A stretch of DNA of 64,000 bases from Microbacterium sp. Root53 (GTDB taxonomy: Bacteria > Actinomycetota > Actinomycetes > Actinomycetales > Microbacteriaceae), in NCBI RefSeq assembly GCF_001426925.1, contig NZ_LMFR01000021.1, positions 141,255-205,254 on the forward strand, in the 5' to 3' direction. Each line of letters opens with the position of its first letter. The stretch's first letter is position 1. The position numbers and the translations under genes are program-made. Of this stretch, positions 43,815-52,984 are shown piece by piece. A model generated the notes under the pieces. The model was not told where the DNA came from. It saw only the letters and a list, made by a program, of their open reading frames with translations, and made no database searches.

Positions 43815-44924
43815 ATGCTTGATTACGATCCTTCCGCCGAGATCCAGGCGCTGCGCACCACGTTCGCGAACATCCGAGAGGTGGTCGACGTCGACGGGCT
43901 GCGCGCCCAGATCGCGCGGCTCGAGGAGGAGGCGGCGGCCCCCGGCCTGTGGGACGACACCGCCAACGCCCAGAAGGTGACGAGCGCCCTCAGCCACGCC
44001 CAGTCCGCCCTCGCGCGCGTCGAGAGCGTCGAACGCCGCCTCGACGACCTCGAGGTGCTCGTCGAGCTCGCGAACGAGATGGGGGACGAGGACTCGGTCG
44101 CCGAGGCGAAGAAGGAGATCACGGATCTCGAGAAGGTCATCGGCGACCTCGAGGTCCAGACGCTGCTCGACGGCGAGTACGACGACCGCGGCGCGGTCGT
44201 GACGATCCGGTCCGGCGCGGGCGGCGACGACGCGACCGACTTCGCCGAGATGCTCATGCGCATGTACCTGCGCTGGGCCGAGCGCCACAAGTACCCCGTG
44301 AAGGTGCTCGACACCTCCTACGCCGAGGGCGCCGGCATCAAGTCGACCACGTTCGAGGTCGACGCCCCGTACGCCTACGGCATCCTGTCGGTCGAGGCGG
44401 GCACGCACCGCCTCGCGCGCATCAGCCCGTTCGGCTCGGCCGACAAGCGCCAGACCAGCTTCGCCGCGGTCGAGGTCATCCCCGTGATGGAGGAGGCGCA
44501 GGAGGTCGAGATCCCCGAGAGCGACCTGCGCGTCGACGTCTTCCGCTCGTCCGGCCCGGGCGGCCAGTCGGTCAACACCACCGACTCGGCCGTGCGACTG
44601 ACGCACCTCCCGACCGGCATCGTCGTGTCGATGCAGAACGAGAAGTCGCAGATCCAGAACCGCGCGGCCGCCATGCGCGTCCTGCAGACGCGACTCCTGC
44701 TGCTGCAGAAGGAGGAGGAGGCCGCGAAGAAGAAGGAGCTCGCGGGCACCATCACGGCGAGCTGGGGCGACCAGATGCGCTCGTACTTCCTCTACGGCCA
44801 GCAGCTCGTCAAGGACCTGCGCACCGGCTTCGAGGTCGGCAACCCGGCGGCCGTCTTCGACGGCGACCTGGACGGCCTCATCAACGCGGGCATCCGCTGG
44901 CGCAAGCGCAAGGTCGAGGACTGA
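43815..44924 (+). CDS. prfB: peptide chain release factor 2
   Basis: 369 aa. The catalytic GGQ lies in [20 protein letters not shown]; the stop-codon reading tripeptide is SPF ([12 protein letters not shown]), which marks RF2 (UGA/UAA). The N-terminal coiled coil is normal. There is no in-frame UGA near codon 25, so this RF2 is not made by programmed frameshifting as in E. coli. Confidence 0.95.
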   Translation: MLDYDPSAEIQALRTTFANIREVVDVDGLRAQIARLEEEAAAPGLWDDTANAQKVTSALSHAQSALARVESVERRLDDLEVLVELANEMGDEDSVAEAKKEITDLEKVIGDLEVQTLLDGEYDDRGAVVTIRSGAGGDDATDFAEMLMRMYLRWAERHKYPVKVLDTSYAEGAGIKSTTFEVDAPYAYGILSVEAGTHRLARISPFGSADKRQTSFAAVEVIPVMEEAQEVEIPESDLRVDVFRSSGPGGQSVNTTDSAVRLTHLPTGIVVSMQNEKSQIQNRAAAMRVLQTRLLLLQKEEEAAKKKELAGTITASWGDQMRSYFLYGQQLVKDLRTGFEVGNPAAVFDGDLDGLINAGIRWRKRKVED

Positions 44925-45058
44925 TCCGTCCTCATCCGGACTTTTCGAGGCCGCCCGTCCCCGAGGCCTTCTCCGCACGTCGCATTCGCGACGCGCGGAG
45001 CCTCTGGCCCGTGGGCCCAGGCTGATCCAGCCGCGGGCGGCCTCATCCGTCTCAGGGG

Positions 45059-45139
45059 GTGACGTCCGTCACATCCGGCCTGTGAGCGGCGGCGTCCGTT
45101 CCGGAGACCGGATGGATGGGGCCTGCGTGCCGGATGTGA
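45059..45139. repeat. Dyads in the prfB-putA intergenic region
   Basis: GTGACG-TC-CGTCAC (45059-45072) is a perfect short palindrome. TCACATCCGGC (45069-45079) recurs inverted as GCCGGATGTGA (45129-45139). They lie in a 323-base gap (44925-45247) with no gene on either strand. Regulatory function is unproven. Confidence 0.4.
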
Positions 45140-45200
45140 TCACTCGCGCCCCAGCAGTCACACCCGTCCGGTTTTCGGAACGAACGTCGACCCGTACGAC

Positions 45201-45234
45201 CGAGGGGCCGGCGCCATGCGGCGGCCGGCCCCTC
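45201..45234 (-). terminator. 12-bp hairpin after putA
   Basis: CGAGGGGCCGGC (45201-45212) pairs perfectly with GCCGGCCCCTCG (45223-45234), loop 10 nt. It lies 14 nt beyond the putA stop (minus strand) and on the far side of prfB, so it may serve both. Confidence 0.6.
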
Positions 45235-45247
45235 GGGGTGCGTCGGA

Positions 45248-48200
45248 TCAGCGGCCCGCGAGCACCGGCACCTCGTAGCGGCGCGGGTTGCCGAAGCGGT
45301 GCGCCGAGATCGAGACCGCCTGCTCGTGCAGGAACGGCAGCAGCTCCACGCGACCGGCCGACACGACCGGGCCGTCGTAGACCGCCACGCCAGGCGCGCC
45401 GTTCGTGGCCTCGATCACCGCGGCGGTCGAGCCGCCGATCAGGCGGATGCGTCCGCCGGTGACGGCGAGCTCGGCGGCGCGCGCCGGCCAGGACGCGGCG
45501 GCCTCCACCGACACGTCGACGCCCTCGGCCGCGAGCCACGACGACACCGCGCGGGGGAGCGGCTCAGACGTGCTCACCGTGATCGCGGCGCCCGTGCGGA
45601 TGCCGCCCGCGACGACGCGCACGAGCTCGGCCGCGCGGCCGCCCTCGACGCGCACGGTCACCGGGACAGGGGCGTAACGCAGCACGTTCTGCTCGAACTG
45701 CAGGCCCTGCACGTCGACCGCCGCGCCGAACTCCTCGCGCCACGCGGCGGCGTCCGTGCGCAGGGCGTCGGTCAGCCAGGCCCGCTCGTCCTCGGCGAGG
45801 GCGCCGCCCACCGCGGCGATCACACCGCGGCCGTCGGCGTCCAGCTCGCCGCCCGCGCGCACCGGCGCGTCCGAGAACGTGCCGAGGCCGAACAGGTAGC
45901 TCGGGCCGCCGGCCTTGGTGCCCGCGCCGATCGCCGAGCGCTTCCACCCGCCGAACGGCTGACGCTCGACGATGGCGCCGGTCGTGGCGCGGTTGACGTA
46001 CACGTTGCCGGCCTGGATGCGCTCGAGCCAGCGCCCGACCTCCTCGGCGTCGAGCGAGTGCAGGCCCGACGTGAGCCCGTAGTCGACCGCGTTCACGATG
46101 TCGATCGCCTCGTCCAGCGTCTCGGCGGTCATGATCCCGAGCACGGGGCCGAAGTACTCGGTCATGTGGAACTCGCTGCCGGGCTTCACGCCCTCGCGGA
46201 TGCCCGGGCGCCACAGTCGGCCCTCGTCGTCCAGCTGCTCGGGCTCGACGACCCAGCGCTGGCCCGGCTCGAGGCGGGTCAGGGCGCGGTGCAGCTTGCC
46301 CTCGGCGGGCGAGATGAGCGGGCCGATGCGCGACGGCGCCTGCCACGGCAGGCCCACGTCGTAGCCGTCGACCGCGTCCAGCAGCTGACGGCGGAAGCGC
46401 TCGGACTTCGCGACCGAGCCGACCAGCACGACCAGCGACGCGGCCGAGCACTTCTGACCGGCGTGTCCGAACGCCGAGTACGCGACGTCCTTGGCGGCGA
46501 GGTCCAGATCGGCGCTGGGCGTCACGATGATCGCGTTCTTGCCGCTCGTCTCGGCGAGCAGCGGCAGGTCGGGGCGGAACGAGCGGAACAGCTCGGCCGT
46601 CTCGTACGCGCCGGTCAGGATGACCCGGTCGACCCGCGGGTGGGCCACGAGGCGGCGGCCCAGCGAGCCCTCCTCGACCTGCGCCAGGCGCAGCACGTCG
46701 CGCGGGACGCCGGCCTCCCACAGGATGTCCGCCAGGACGGCGCCCGAGCGGGCGGCCTGCGGCGCCGGCTTCAGGATGACCGCCGACCCGGCCGCCAGGG
46801 CGGCGAGCGTCGAGCCGGCGGGGATCGCTACCGGGAAGTTCCACGGCGGCGTCACGACGGTCAGGCGCACCGGCTCGAAGCGGGCGCCGTCGACCTCGTC
46901 GAGGGCGAGTGCCTGCTCGGCGTAGTAGCGCGCGAAGTCGATCGCCTCCGAGACCTCCGGGTCGCCCTGCTCGATGACCTTGCCGGCCTCCGAGCCCATG
47001 ACCTCGAGCAGCTCGGCGCGATGGGCCTCGAGCGCGTCGCCCACGCGGTAGAGGATCTCGGCGCGGGCCCGGGCGCCCAGGGCGCTCCAGCCCTCGGCCG
47101 CAGACGCCGCGCCCGCGACGGTCGCCTCGAGCTCGTCCTCGGTCGCGAGGGTGTGGGCCTTCAGCGTGTCGACGCCCAGCGCCGAGCCCGCCATGCGCGA
47201 GCGGATGCCGTCCGCCCACGCGCGGTTGGCCGCGATCGCGGGGTCGCTGTCCGGCGCGTTGACGAAGCCCTGGCCCGGGCCTTCGGCCGGGACGACCGGG
47301 GCCGTGCGGTCCTGCACGCGGTTCGGTCCCGGCACCTCGTCGGGCATCATCGCGATCGAGAGCAGGAAGCGGTTGCGCTCGCGCTCGAACAGCGCGGGGT
47401 CGCTGTCGAGGTCGAACACGGCCGACATGAAGTTGTCGGAGCTCGCGCCCTCCTCGAGCCGGCGGATCAGGTACGCGATCGCGACGTCGAACTCGTCGGG
47501 GTGCACGACCGGCGTGTAGAGCAGCAGCGAGCCCACATCGCGGCGCACGACCGCCGCCTGGGCGGTGGCCATGCCGAGCAGCATCTCGATCTCGATCGAC
47601 CCGTCGCGCAGGTCGATGCCCCGCTGCTCGGCGAGCAGCTTGGCGAGCGCCACGTCGAACAGGTTGTGGCCCGCGATGCCGAGGCGCACGTTGCGCGTGC
47701 GCTCGGGCGTCAGCGCGTAGTCCAGCACGGCCTTGTACGACGCGTCGGAGTGGGCCTTGCTCTGCCACGTGGCGAGCGGCCATCCGTGGGTCTCGGCGTC
47801 GACCTGCTCCATGGGCAGGTTGGCGCCCTTCACGACGCGCACCTTGATCGGCGCGCCGCCGGCGGACACGCGCGCGGCGGCCCACTCCTGCAGGTCGATC
47901 ATGGCGGCGAGGGCGTCGGGCAGGTAGGCCTGCAGCACGATGCCGGCCTCGACGCCGCGGAACCGCTCGCGCTCGAGGATCGTCTTGAAGACCGCGATCG
48001 TGAGGTCGAGGTCCTTGTACTCCTCCATGTCGAGGTTGATGAACGTGCCGTTGCGCTGGGCCGTCTCGTACAGCGGCAGGAGCGCGTCGACGGCATGGGC
48101 GACGGCGTCGTCGAAGGCCCACGGGCTGTGCGGCGCGACCGTCGAGGAGACCTTGATCGACACGTAGTCGACGTCGTCGCGCTCGATCAGGCGACGCGTG

Positions 48201-48715
48201 CCGGCGAGGCGCTTCTCGGCCTCGCGCGCGCCCAGGATGGCCTCGCCGAGCAGGTTCACGTTGAGCCGCACGCCCTCGGTGCGGATGGCCCTGAGCGCCG
48301 ACCCGAGGCGCTCGTCGCGCGCGTCCACGATCAGGTGGCGCACCATCCGGCGCAGCACGGTGCGGGCGATCGGCACCACGATGCCGGGCGCGATGGGCGC
48401 CGCGAACCCGCCGAGCGCGATCAGGCCCCGCAGCGGAGCGGGAAGGAAGGTCGGGATGACGGGCGTCAGGCGCTGCAGGTTGCGCGCCGCGACCTTGAGG
48501 TCCTCGGGGCGGACGACGCCGTCGACGAAGCCGACGGCGAACTCGAGGCCGTGCGGGTCGCGCAGGACGCCGGCCAGGTTGCGGGCGGCCGCGTCGACCT
48601 TCTCGTCGCGGGCGGCGGCGAGCCAGGTGCGGACCTGCGCGACGGCCTGCTCGGCGAGTGCGCCGTCGATGTCGCCGCCGCTGTAGACGGGCGGCGAGGC
48701 GAGGGAGGAGCTCAT
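45248..48715 (-). CDS. putA: Bifunctional proline dehydrogenase / L-glutamate gamma-semialdehyde dehydrogenase
   Basis: 1155 aa. The PRODH barrel covers about 100-430 (LNVNLLGEAILGAREAEKRL, VRVVKGANLPMEQVDAETHG). The aldehyde dehydrogenase domain covers about 500-1000 (VTPPWNFPVAIPAGSTLAAL, the catalytic Glu region LLAETSGKNAIIV and the catalytic Cys in GHAGQKCSAASLVVL). There is no ribbon-helix-helix N-domain, so this PutA does not repress itself. It oxidises proline to glutamate in two steps. Divergent from a LysR gene that is its probable regulator. Confidence 0.95.
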   Translation of the reverse strand: MSSSLASPPVYSGGDIDGALAEQAVAQVRTWLAAARDEKVDAAARNLAGVLRDPHGLEFAVGFVDGVVRPEDLKVAARNLQRLTPVIPTFLPAPLRGLIALGGFAAPIAPGIVVPIARTVLRRMVRHLIVDARDERLGSALRAIRTEGVRLNVNLLGEAILGAREAEKRLAGTRRLIERDDVDYVSIKVSSTVAPHSPWAFDDAVAHAVDALLPLYETAQRNGTFINLDMEEYKDLDLTIAVFKTILERERFRGVEAGIVLQAYLPDALAAMIDLQEWAAARVSAGGAPIKVRVVKGANLPMEQVDAETHGWPLATWQSKAHSDASYKAVLDYALTPERTRNVRLGIAGHNLFDVALAKLLAEQRGIDLRDGSIEIEMLLGMATAQAAVVRRDVGSLLLYTPVVHPDEFDVAIAYLIRRLEEGASSDNFMSAVFDLDSDPALFERERNRFLLSIAMMPDEVPGPNRVQDRTAPVVPAEGPGQGFVNAPDSDPAIAANRAWADGIRSRMAGSALGVDTLKAHTLATEDELEATVAGAASAAEGWSALGARARAEILYRVGDALEAHRAELLEVMGSEAGKVIEQGDPEVSEAIDFARYYAEQALALDEVDGARFEPVRLTVVTPPWNFPVAIPAGSTLAALAAGSAVILKPAPQAARSGAVLADILWEAGVPRDVLRLAQVEEGSLGRRLVAHPRVDRVILTGAYETAELFRSFRPDLPLLAETSGKNAIIVTPSADLDLAAKDVAYSAFGHAGQKCSAASLVVLVGSVAKSERFRRQLLDAVDGYDVGLPWQAPSRIGPLISPAEGKLHRALTRLEPGQRWVVEPEQLDDEGRLWRPGIREGVKPGSEFHMTEYFGPVLGIMTAETLDEAIDIVNAVDYGLTSGLHSLDAEEVGRWLERIQAGNVYVNRATTGAIVERQPFGGWKRSAIGAGTKAGGPSYLFGLGTFSDAPVRAGGELDADGRGVIAAVGGALAEDERAWLTDALRTDAAAWREEFGAAVDVQGLQFEQNVLRYAPVPVTVRVEGGRAAELVRVVAGGIRTGAAITVSTSEPLPRAVSSWLAAEGVDVSVEAAASWPARAAELAVTGGRIRLIGGSTAAVIEATNGAPGVAVYDGPVVSAGRVELLPFLHEQAVSISAHRFGNPRRYEVPVLAGR

Positions 48716-48800
48716 CTGAACTGCCTTTCGGGGGTATGGATCCCTTCAGTGTGCGGCGCGAGGACCGTTCGGGAAAAGCGGATGGATGCGACGGATTCCG

Positions 48801-48815
48801 TTCGATAGCATTGAA
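48801..48815. promoter_or_regulatory. LysR-type box (T-N11-A) at the putA/LysR junction
   Basis: TTCGATAGCATTGAA is a near-perfect dyad (TTC-N9-GAA) lying directly before the LysR ATG. It contains the gene's likely -10 (TAGCAT, 48806-48811), so binding would autorepress. Confidence 0.55.
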
Positions 48816-48817
48816 CG

Positions 48818-49744
48818 ATGATCGGGACCTGGAGCAGCCACCGCCTGCGACTGCTGCGAGAGCTGCAGCTGCGCGGCACGATCGCCGCCGTCGCCTCGGC
48901 GCTGAACTACAGCGCGTCGACCGTCTCGCAGCAGCTGGCGAAGCTCGAGAGCGAGATCGGGACGCCGCTTCTGCGCGCCGACGGCCGGCGCGTCCGCCTC
49001 ACACCGGCGGGGGAGACCGTGGCCGCGCACGCCGCCCGGGTGCTGGCCCTGGAGGAGGAGGCCCGGGGTGCGCTCGAGCTCACGGCACCGGGGCCGAGCA
49101 CGGTCAGGGTCGCGGCGATGCAGACCGCGGCGATGGCGCTCGTGCCGCCCGCGCTCGCGCGGATCGAGGCCGAGCATCCGCACGTGCGCGTCGAGATGGT
49201 CCTGCTGCCGCCCGAGCAGGGGCTGTTCGAGCTCGAGGCCGGCTCGCTCGACGTGGTCGTGGCCGAGCAGTACGTCGGCCGCACGCGCCCGCACCGCCCG
49301 GGGATGGAGCGCACGCTGCTGGGGCGCGACCCGATCGACCTCGTCGTCGCGCAGGACAGCGCCATCCGCTCGCTCGCGGACGCGCGCGAGTCCGCGTGGG
49401 TGGTCGAGCCCGAGGGCACGCAGGCGCGGGCCTGGGTGCTGGAGCAGTGCCGCGCCGCGGGCTTCGAGCCGGACGTGCGGTTCGAGGCCGCCGACCTCGT
49501 GGCGCACGTGCGGCTCATCGCTTCGGGACGCGCCGTCGGGTTCGTGCCCGGGCTCGCGTTCGACGGGGACGACGCCCCCGTGCGGCGGATCTCCCTGCCC
49601 TCCGCGGCGCACCGCGAGGTGTTCCTGGCGTTCCGCTCTTCTTCGCGAGAGGTGCCGGCCGTGACCGCGGTGCGCGGCGCGCTCGCGGCCGCGTTCGCGG
49701 ACGCCCGTCATCGCGATGACGAGGCCGCCGACGGCGCTCGATAG
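48818..49744 (+). CDS. LysR-family transcriptional regulator
   Basis: 308 aa. N-terminal winged HTH (LRLLRELQLRGTIAAVASAL-NYSASTVSQQLAKLESEIGT-PLLRADGRRVRLTPAGE) and a periplasmic-binding-type effector domain (TVRVAAMQTAAMALVPPALA, VLLPPEQGLFELEAGSLDVV). Leaderless start after TAGCAT. Divergent from putA across about 100 nt, so regulation of proline catabolism is inferred by position; some such branches respond to amino acids. Confidence 0.88.
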   Translation: MIGTWSSHRLRLLRELQLRGTIAAVASALNYSASTVSQQLAKLESEIGTPLLRADGRRVRLTPAGETVAAHAARVLALEEEARGALELTAPGPSTVRVAAMQTAAMALVPPALARIEAEHPHVRVEMVLLPPEQGLFELEAGSLDVVVAEQYVGRTRPHRPGMERTLLGRDPIDLVVAQDSAIRSLADARESAWVVEPEGTQARAWVLEQCRAAGFEPDVRFEAADLVAHVRLIASGRAVGFVPGLAFDGDDAPVRRISLPSAAHREVFLAFRSSSREVPAVTAVRGALAAAFADARHRDDEAADGAR

Positions 49745-49747
49745 TCT
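49742..49747 (+). promoter_or_regulatory. -10 element of the 155-aa membrane protein gene
   Basis: TAGTCT is 6 nt before the ATG at 49754; leaderless pattern. It overlaps the last codons of the LysR gene. Confidence 0.5.
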
Positions 49748-49753
49748 GGCGGC

Positions 49754-50221
49754 ATGACGTCCGGCGACGACGATGCGCTCTCCTGGGAGGGCGACGACGA
49801 CCCCACGCTCGACGCGCGTGCGGACCGCGCCGCCCGTCCTGCACCGGATGCGCCGCGGGCGACCGCCCGGCCGGCGACCGCCGCGCCGAAGGCCACCCCG
49901 TCGGACGAAGCGCCGTCCCTCGGCAGCGCCGCGCTCGTGGCATACGGCGTGCTGGGCGGCGTCTTCGCGCTCTACATGGTCGGCTGGGCCCTCGGCGGCT
50001 TCCGGCTGCGCGACCGCGTGCAGGCCGACACCGGCGCGGTGGCCGACGTGATGCTGCAGGGCGCCATGTGGCTCGGCATGCTCGCCCCGGCCATCTGGTT
50101 CGTCGCGGCCGTGGTCCTCACCCGAGGAGGCCCGCAGTGGCGCCGGTTCGCGGCGCTCGCGGTCGGCGTGCTGGTGCTCGTGCCGTGGCCGTTCGTGATG
50201 ATGGGAGCGATGGGACGATGA
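49754..50221 (+). CDS. Conserved actinobacterial membrane protein
   Basis: 155 aa. The first 55 residues are acidic then Ala/Pro-rich and disordered (DDDALSWEGDDDPTLDARAD). Three membrane helices follow (ALVAYGVLGGVFALYMVGWA; MLAPAIWFVAAVVL; LAVGVLVLVPWPFVMMGAMG). Relatives are often mislabelled as polymerase III gamma/tau because of the low-complexity N-terminus. Role unknown. Couples by ATGA to the next gene. Confidence 0.7.
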   Translation: MTSGDDDALSWEGDDDPTLDARADRAARPAPDAPRATARPATAAPKATPSDEAPSLGSAALVAYGVLGGVFALYMVGWALGGFRLRDRVQADTGAVADVMLQGAMWLGMLAPAIWFVAAVVLTRGGPQWRRFAALAVGVLVLVPWPFVMMGAMGR

Positions 50222-50562
50222 GCCGCACGACCGCCGCCCGCACGGCTCCCACGTGGGCCGTCGCCGCGATCGCCGGGGCGTTCGCGCTCCTGTTCGCGTA
50301 TGCCGTGTGGAGCGCCGTCAGCTACCTGGTCGGCTGGATCCAGGCCGCCGAGGTCGCCGGTCTCTCGCTCACGCCGATGGGCTGGACCGTGTGGATCCTG
50401 GCGATCGTCCTGCCGATCCTGCTGTTCGGCCTCGCCCTCGGCCTGGGCCGGCGCCGCGGCCTCACCGTGCTCGCGCTCCTGCTGCTCGCGGGGCTCGCGC
50501 TGGTGGCGGTGTTCTGGCTCGACGTGATCGCGTACACGACGGTCGTCCTGCCGGTCGGCTGA
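50218..50562 (+). CDS. Small membrane protein
   Basis: 114 aa from ATG at 50218, overlapping the previous stop. Three to four hydrophobic helices (AVAAIAGAFALLFAYAVWSA; VWILAIVLPILLFGLALGLG; LALLLLAGLALVAVFWL). No motif of known function. Pairs with the preceding membrane protein in a two-gene unit. Confidence 0.65.
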   Translation: MSRTTAARTAPTWAVAAIAGAFALLFAYAVWSAVSYLVGWIQAAEVAGLSLTPMGWTVWILAIVLPILLFGLALGLGRRRGLTVLALLLLAGLALVAVFWLDVIAYTTVVLPVG

Positions 50563-50739
50563 CCGCGGGCGGGCCCGGCGCCGTCCTGGGCCCGCGCGCC
50601 GCTCCGATAGAGTTGTGGGGCACGATCGCGCCCCCGGCGGGCCCGCAGGCCGGCCGCGGCGTGGTGTGAACGGACCGACCCGAACCGCCCATCCCCACTC
50701 GCGCGGCCCCACGCGCACGCACCGAAGGATCCAGACCCC

Positions 50740-52329
50740 GTGCCGAAGCCCGTCGTCCTCATCGCCGAAGAACTCTCTCCCGCAACGATCGAGGCGCTCG
50801 GTCCCGACTTCGACATCCGCACGGTGGACGGCACCGACCGGCCGGCGCTGTTCGAGGCGCTCGCCGACGCGAACGCGGTGCTGATCCGCTCGGCCACGAA
50901 GATGGACGAGGAGGCGATCGGCCGCGCCCCGCAGCTCAAGGTGATCGCCCGCGCGGGCGTGGGCCTCGACAACGTCGACATCAAGGCCGCGACGACGGCG
51001 GGCGTGATGGTCGTCAACGCGCCGACCTCCAACATCATCTCGGCCGCCGAGCTGACGTGCGGCCACATCCTGAGCCTCGCGCGTCACATCCCGCCGGCGG
51101 CGACGGCGCTCGCGGGCGGCGAGTGGAAGCGCAGCAAGTACACAGGCACCGAGCTGTACGAGAAGACCCTCGGCGTGGTGGGCCTCGGCCGCATCGGCGC
51201 GCTCGTCGCGGCGCGGATGCAGGCGTTCGGGATGCGCGTCATGGCCTACGACCCCTACGTCACGCCGCAGCGCGCGCAGCAGCTGGGCGTCGAGCTCGGC
51301 TCGCTCGACGAGGTGCTCGAGCAGTCGGACTTCCTCACGATTCACATGCCGAAGACGCCCGAGACGACGGGCATGATCTCCACGGCGCAGCTGAAGAAGA
51401 TGAAGCCGACCGCGTACGTGATCAACGTCGCGCGCGGCGGCCTGATCGACGAGGCCGCGCTCGAGCAGGCGCTGAAGGACGGCGAGATCGCCGGTGCCGG
51501 CCTCGACGTGTTCTCGAGCGAGCCGCCCGCGGACACCCGCCTCACCGGCCTGCCGAACGTCGTCGCGACGCCGCACCTGGGCGCCTCGACCGACGAGGCG
51601 CAGGAGAAGGCCGGCGTCTCGGTCGCCAAGTCGGTCAAGCTCGCGCTCGAGGGCGACCTCGTGCCCGACGCGGTCAACGTCGCGGGCGGCGTGATCGACC
51701 CCTTCGTGCGCCCCGGCATCGCGCTCGTCGAGAAGCTCGGACAGGTGTTCGCGGGCCTCGCCAAGTCGGCCCTCACGAGCCTCGACATCGAGGTGCGCGG
51801 CGAGCTCGCCGCCTACGACGTGAGCGTCTACCGCCTGGCGGCGCTCAAGGGCATCCTGACCAACGTCGTCAGCGAGACCGTCTCGTACGTCAACGCACCC
51901 CTGTTCGCCGAGCAGCGCGGGATCGAGACCCGCATGATCGTCGAGGAGGAGAGCCCCGAGTACCGCAACGTCACGATCCTGCGCGGCACGCTCTCGGACG
52001 GCACGCTCCTCAGCGTCGCGGGCACGCTCGCCGGCACCCGCATGGTGCAGAAGATCGTCGCGATCAACAACTACGAGATCGAGGTGCCGATCGAGAAGCA
52101 CCACGTGGTGCTGATCTATCGCGACCGCCCGGGCATCGTCGCGATCTACGGCGAGAAGTTCGGCGCCGCCGGCATCAACATCGAGGGCATGCAAGTCGCC
52201 CGCGAGCAGGCCGGCCTCGCGCTCAGCATCGTGACGGTCGACCAGCGCGTGCCCGACGAGGTGCTCGACGAGATCGGCCGCGACATCGAGGCGACGCTGA
52301 TCACGCAGATCGAGATCACGGAGGACTGA
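50740..52329 (+). CDS. serA: D-3-phosphoglycerate dehydrogenase
   Basis: 529 aa, the long actinobacterial form. NAD-binding GLGRIGALVAARMQAFGMRV, the active-site region INVARGGLIDEAALEQAL and TPHLGASTDEAQEKAG (catalytic His) are intact. An intervening domain and a C-terminal ACT domain (VVLIYRDRPGIVAIYGEKFG) allow serine feedback. First step of serine synthesis. GTG at 50740. A TAGAGT -10-like hexamer about 130 nt upstream suggests a 5' leader, unlike the leaderless neighbours. Confidence 0.95.
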   Translation: MPKPVVLIAEELSPATIEALGPDFDIRTVDGTDRPALFEALADANAVLIRSATKMDEEAIGRAPQLKVIARAGVGLDNVDIKAATTAGVMVVNAPTSNIISAAELTCGHILSLARHIPPAATALAGGEWKRSKYTGTELYEKTLGVVGLGRIGALVAARMQAFGMRVMAYDPYVTPQRAQQLGVELGSLDEVLEQSDFLTIHMPKTPETTGMISTAQLKKMKPTAYVINVARGGLIDEAALEQALKDGEIAGAGLDVFSSEPPADTRLTGLPNVVATPHLGASTDEAQEKAGVSVAKSVKLALEGDLVPDAVNVAGGVIDPFVRPGIALVEKLGQVFAGLAKSALTSLDIEVRGELAAYDVSVYRLAALKGILTNVVSETVSYVNAPLFAEQRGIETRMIVEEESPEYRNVTILRGTLSDGTLLSVAGTLAGTRMVQKIVAINNYEIEVPIEKHHVVLIYRDRPGIVAIYGEKFGAAGINIEGMQVAREQAGLALSIVTVDQRVPDEVLDEIGRDIEATLITQIEITED

Positions 52330-52351
52330 CCTCCGCGGGCCGCCGCGCGCG

Positions 52352-52894
52352 TCAGTCGCGCGCGGCGGTCTCGACGAGCCGGATGAGCGCCGCGAGCGCC
52401 TCGCCGCGCGGCACGGGGCCCGGCAGGTCGTTCATGAGGGCCGAGTTGACGTAGATCCCGTCGCTGACGAGCATCACGAGGTCGAGCGCGGCGTCGTCGC
52501 GCACGTGCGGGCGCAGCGCCTCGCCCCAGCTCGCGCGCACGGCCGCCAGCTCGGCGGCCGCGGCGGCGTTGCCGCCGTGCGCGAGGCGGCCGACCGCCGT
52601 GATCGCGCGGTCGAGGGGCAGCCCCACGTCGCCCGACGTCGACAGGAAGTACGAGATCGGTCCCTCGGGCGCCGTGCGCACCGCCTCGACGTCCTCGGCC
52701 GCGAGCATGCGGAGCCGCGCGTACATGCCCTCCTCGAGCGCCTCGCGCGACCCGAAGTGGTAGAGCAGGCCGCCCTTCGAGACCCCGGCCTCGCGCGCCA
52801 CGCTCTCGAGCGTCGCCGCGCGCTCGCCCTCGGTGATCAGCAGGCGCTCGAAGGCGTCGAGCACCTTCTCGCGGGCGTGCGGGGGACGGCTCAT
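52352..52894 (-). CDS. TetR-family repressor
   Basis: 180 aa from ATG at 52894; GTG at 52903 is the alternative. HTH: LLITEGERAATLESVAREAG-VSKGGLLYHFGSREALEEGM, close to the QacR/AcrR type. The ligand domain is helical. Divergent from a DHA2 efflux gene with a dyad between them, the usual repressor-pump pair. Probably induced by the pump's substrate. Confidence 0.88.
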   Translation of the reverse strand: MSRPPHAREKVLDAFERLLITEGERAATLESVAREAGVSKGGLLYHFGSREALEEGMYARLRMLAAEDVEAVRTAPEGPISYFLSTSGDVGLPLDRAITAVGRLAHGGNAAAAAELAAVRASWGEALRPHVRDDAALDLVMLVSDGIYVNSALMNDLPGPVPRGEALAALIRLVETAARD

Positions 52895-52943
52895 GCGGTC
52901 CACCCTCTCATGCCCAGTCGGTGCTCAGCGTGCGCCATTACTG

Positions 52944-52959
52944 TACCATCTGGACGGTA
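52944..52959. promoter_or_regulatory. Putative TetR operator
   Basis: TACC-N8-GGTA dyad (TACCATCTGGACGGTA) lies in the 90-nt gap between the divergent tetR and MFS genes. It overlaps a TATAGA -10-like sequence for the pump. Confidence 0.45.
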
Positions 52960-52984
52960 TAGAAAGCGCGAGGAGCGGATCGGC

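Noticed and set aside
43815..43900. Programmed frameshift in prfB
   Set aside because: No in-frame UGA with upstream Shine-Dalgarno and CUU slip site; the frame is continuous from the ATG.
42405..44978. 857-codon minus-strand frame starting inside prfB
   Set aside because: Only the part from ATG at 43724 is an MFS transporter. The upstream 418 codons are antisense to prfB.
45299..48808. 1169-codon plus-strand frame
   Set aside because: Mirror of putA; translation is repetitive RGxDR-type text without motifs.
50563..50739. Riboswitch in the serA leader
   Set aside because: The leader is about 130 nt, but I see no conserved aptamer core; SerA's ACT domain already explains feedback control.
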